The notes under the pieces were generated by a model. The model saw only the letters and a program-made list of their open reading frames with translations. It did no database searches and was not told where the DNA came from. This document shows positions 62,902-64,000 of a stretch of 64,000 nt of DNA, in pieces; position 1 is the stretch's first letter; each line of letters opens with the position of its first letter. The stretch is taken from assembly GCA_026184775.1 (NCBI GenBank), contig JANCYW010000009.1:124001-188000 (forward strand), given 5' to 3'. Made by a program: the position numbers and the translations under genes. The stretch is from Cyanidium caldarium (lineage: Eukaryota; Rhodophyta; Bangiophyceae; Cyanidiales; Cyanidiaceae).

Positions 62902-64000
62902 TCATTCCACTCGCTCGGTCACCTTGAGCGCCGCGCCATTGCCCCCGCGCTCGTCTTCCTCCTCGTCAAAGTCGCGCAACAGCGCCATGCTGAGCGGCAG
63001 GCGCAACTTTTCCAGGGCGGCGCGCTCGATCTGTCGCACGCGGTCCGCGCTCACCTCCACCACTTGACCGATGTGCGCAAACGATTTGATGTCGCCCGAG
63101 TCCAGTCCATATCGCATTCGGATGACGCTGCGCTCGCGCTGCGTCAACACGCGGTCGATGGTATTGTCGATCTCCTCCCGCAATAGCGATCGCTCAATGA
63201 GCTCTTCGGGTGAGGCGTCGGGCGACTCGATGGTGTCCATCAGCGTCAGGTCGCTGTTCTCCGACCCGCCACCCGAGCGCGAGGAACCTACGCGAATGGG
63301 CGCATCCAGCGAGCTCACCTGGCCGGTCGTGCTCAACGCCTGGCGCACGGCTTCGGCCGAGAAACCGAGGCGCGCGCTGAGCTCCTCGTTGGTGGGCGTG
63401 CGACCCAGTTCGACGCTCATCTGGCTGAAGACTCGTCGCAGCGCCGCCGCACGCTCGAACATATACAGTGGCAGGCGGATCAGCCGCGACTGCTCGCTCA
63501 GGGCACGCCAGACACCTTGTCGAATCCACCACACCGCATAAGTGCTGAAGCGATATCCTTTGGAGGCCTGGAACATGTCCACGGCCCGCATCAGGCCGAT
63601 GGAGCCCTCCTGGATCAGATCTTCCAGCGGCACCCCGCGTTGCATGTGCTGGCGCGCCACCGACACCACCAGCCGCAAGTTGGCGGAGATCATGCGGTCG
63701 CGCGCCCGTCGGCCGTCCGTCAGCTGCTGCTCGAACTCGCCCACCTCCAGCCCGAGCCGCGCGGCCACCTCCGCCGATGACGGCGGGCGTTGCAGCTCCT
63801 GGCGCAGCTCGTCGCGTTGCTTCTCCCACGATTTGAGCTGGGCCACTTGGCGCGAAAGCTCCAGCTCCTCGCCGCCGCGCAGCAGTTCAAAGCGTCGCAC
63901 GTGCCGCAAGTACCACCGCAGGGTGTCGTCGACGATCGAGCGACGTCGATCCTGCTTCTCCGTTTTCGCCTCTTTTGCCTCGTCCTCCTCCTCCTCCTCC
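62902..64000 (-). CDS. Plastid sigma-70 RNA polymerase sigma factor (5' end outside window)
   Basis: The frame is open from the stop at 62902 to the right edge, so the N-terminus is missing. It contains region 1.2 (TLRWYLRHVRRFELLRGGEE), region 2 (ISANLRLVVSVARQHMQRG, LIQEGSIGLMRAVDMF, YRFSTYAVWWIRQGVWRAL), region 3 and region 4 (TQRERSVIRMRYGLD, then a helix-turn-helix HIGQVVEVSADRVRQIERAA). Nuclear sigma factors in algae direct the bacterial-type RNA polymerase of the plastid. An acidic Glu/Asp run precedes region 1.2. The Gly/Ser loop between regions 3 and 4 is somewhat long. Confidence 0.93.
   Translation of the reverse strand, partial: EEEEEDEAKEAKTEKQDRRRSIVDDTLRWYLRHVRRFELLRGGEELELSRQVAQLKSWEKQRDELRQELQRPPSSAEVAARLGLEVGEFEQQLTDGRRARDRMISANLRLVVSVARQHMQRGVPLEDLIQEGSIGLMRAVDMFQASKGYRFSTYAVWWIRQGVWRALSEQSRLIRLPLYMFERAAALRRVFSQMSVELGRTPTNEELSARLGFSAEAVRQALSTTGQVSSLDAPIRVGSSRSGGGSENSDLTLMDTIESPDASPEELIERSLLREEIDNTIDRVLTQRERSVIRMRYGLDSGDIKSFAHIGQVVEVSADRVRQIERAALEKLRLPLSMALLRDFDEEEDERGGNGAALKVTERVE

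Noticed and set aside
1-64000. Viral fossils, retroelements, DNA transposons and CRISPR-like arrays
   Set aside because: No reverse transcriptase, integrase, capsid, transposase or regularly spaced repeat was found. All repeats are simple tandem or short inverted repeats.

Overview
The window is nuclear DNA of a compact photosynthetic eukaryote. It is GC-rich and carries 41 confidently delimited protein genes in 64 kb, about one per 1.6 kb. Every gene reads as one uninterrupted frame, with no intron needed to recover the expected protein. A plastid sigma-70 factor, a PGR7/GluTR-binding-type split-barrel protein, a cyanobacterial-type metallophosphoesterase and a front-end desaturase point to an alga. 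Copper nitrite reductase, a probable MED1 and the extreme compactness fit a cyanidiophycean red alga best. A prasinophyte green alga is the main alternative. The organism is an inference, not something the sequence proves.

Layout. 1-14 kb: a ZGRF1-like helicase (runs off the left edge), NIP7, peroxiredoxin, the GluTR-binding-type protein, an ER thioredoxin-fold protein, mitochondrial L23, cullin-4, a MATE transporter and a mitochondrial-type copper nitrite reductase. 14-26 kb: front-end desaturase, CDP-alcohol phosphotransferase, DCN1, a membrane-anchored LCMT-family methyltransferase, VPS28, NCBP3, an unknown membrane protein, cyclophilin and an F-box protein. 26-46 kb: GCN2, a SAM-type carrier, a split RING protein, PSF1, La, probable MED1, the selenocysteine elongation factor, a metallophosphoesterase and POP1. 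46-64 kb: an AP sigma subunit, an unknown membrane protein, a stand-alone EgtB/Egt1-type sulfoxide synthase, eS19 and eL21 head to head, cytochrome b5, two adjacent homeobox genes of different classes, TMF, Mn-SOD, CSN2, FIP1, another carrier and a plastid sigma factor (runs off the right edge).

Genes working together. CUL4, DCN1 and CSN2 are the scaffold, the NEDD8-ligation factor and a deneddylase subunit of one cycle, and an F-box and a RING protein lie between them. NCBP3, La, FIP1, POP1 and probable MED1 are RNA or transcription factors. NIP7, eS19, eL21 and mitochondrial L23 belong to ribosomes. Neighbours on opposite strands share short spacers: 14 bp between some convergent stop codons and 140-280 bp between many divergent starts. 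No transposon, viral fossil, rRNA, CRISPR array or convincing tRNA was seen.

Most worth a second look: the HD1-like plus TALE homeobox pair, the mitochondrial-type copper nitrite reductase, the sulfoxide synthase without its methyltransferase half, the altered Walker A of the ZGRF1-like helicase, the RING domain split by about 157 residues, and a 186-bp imperfect palindrome between two genes.
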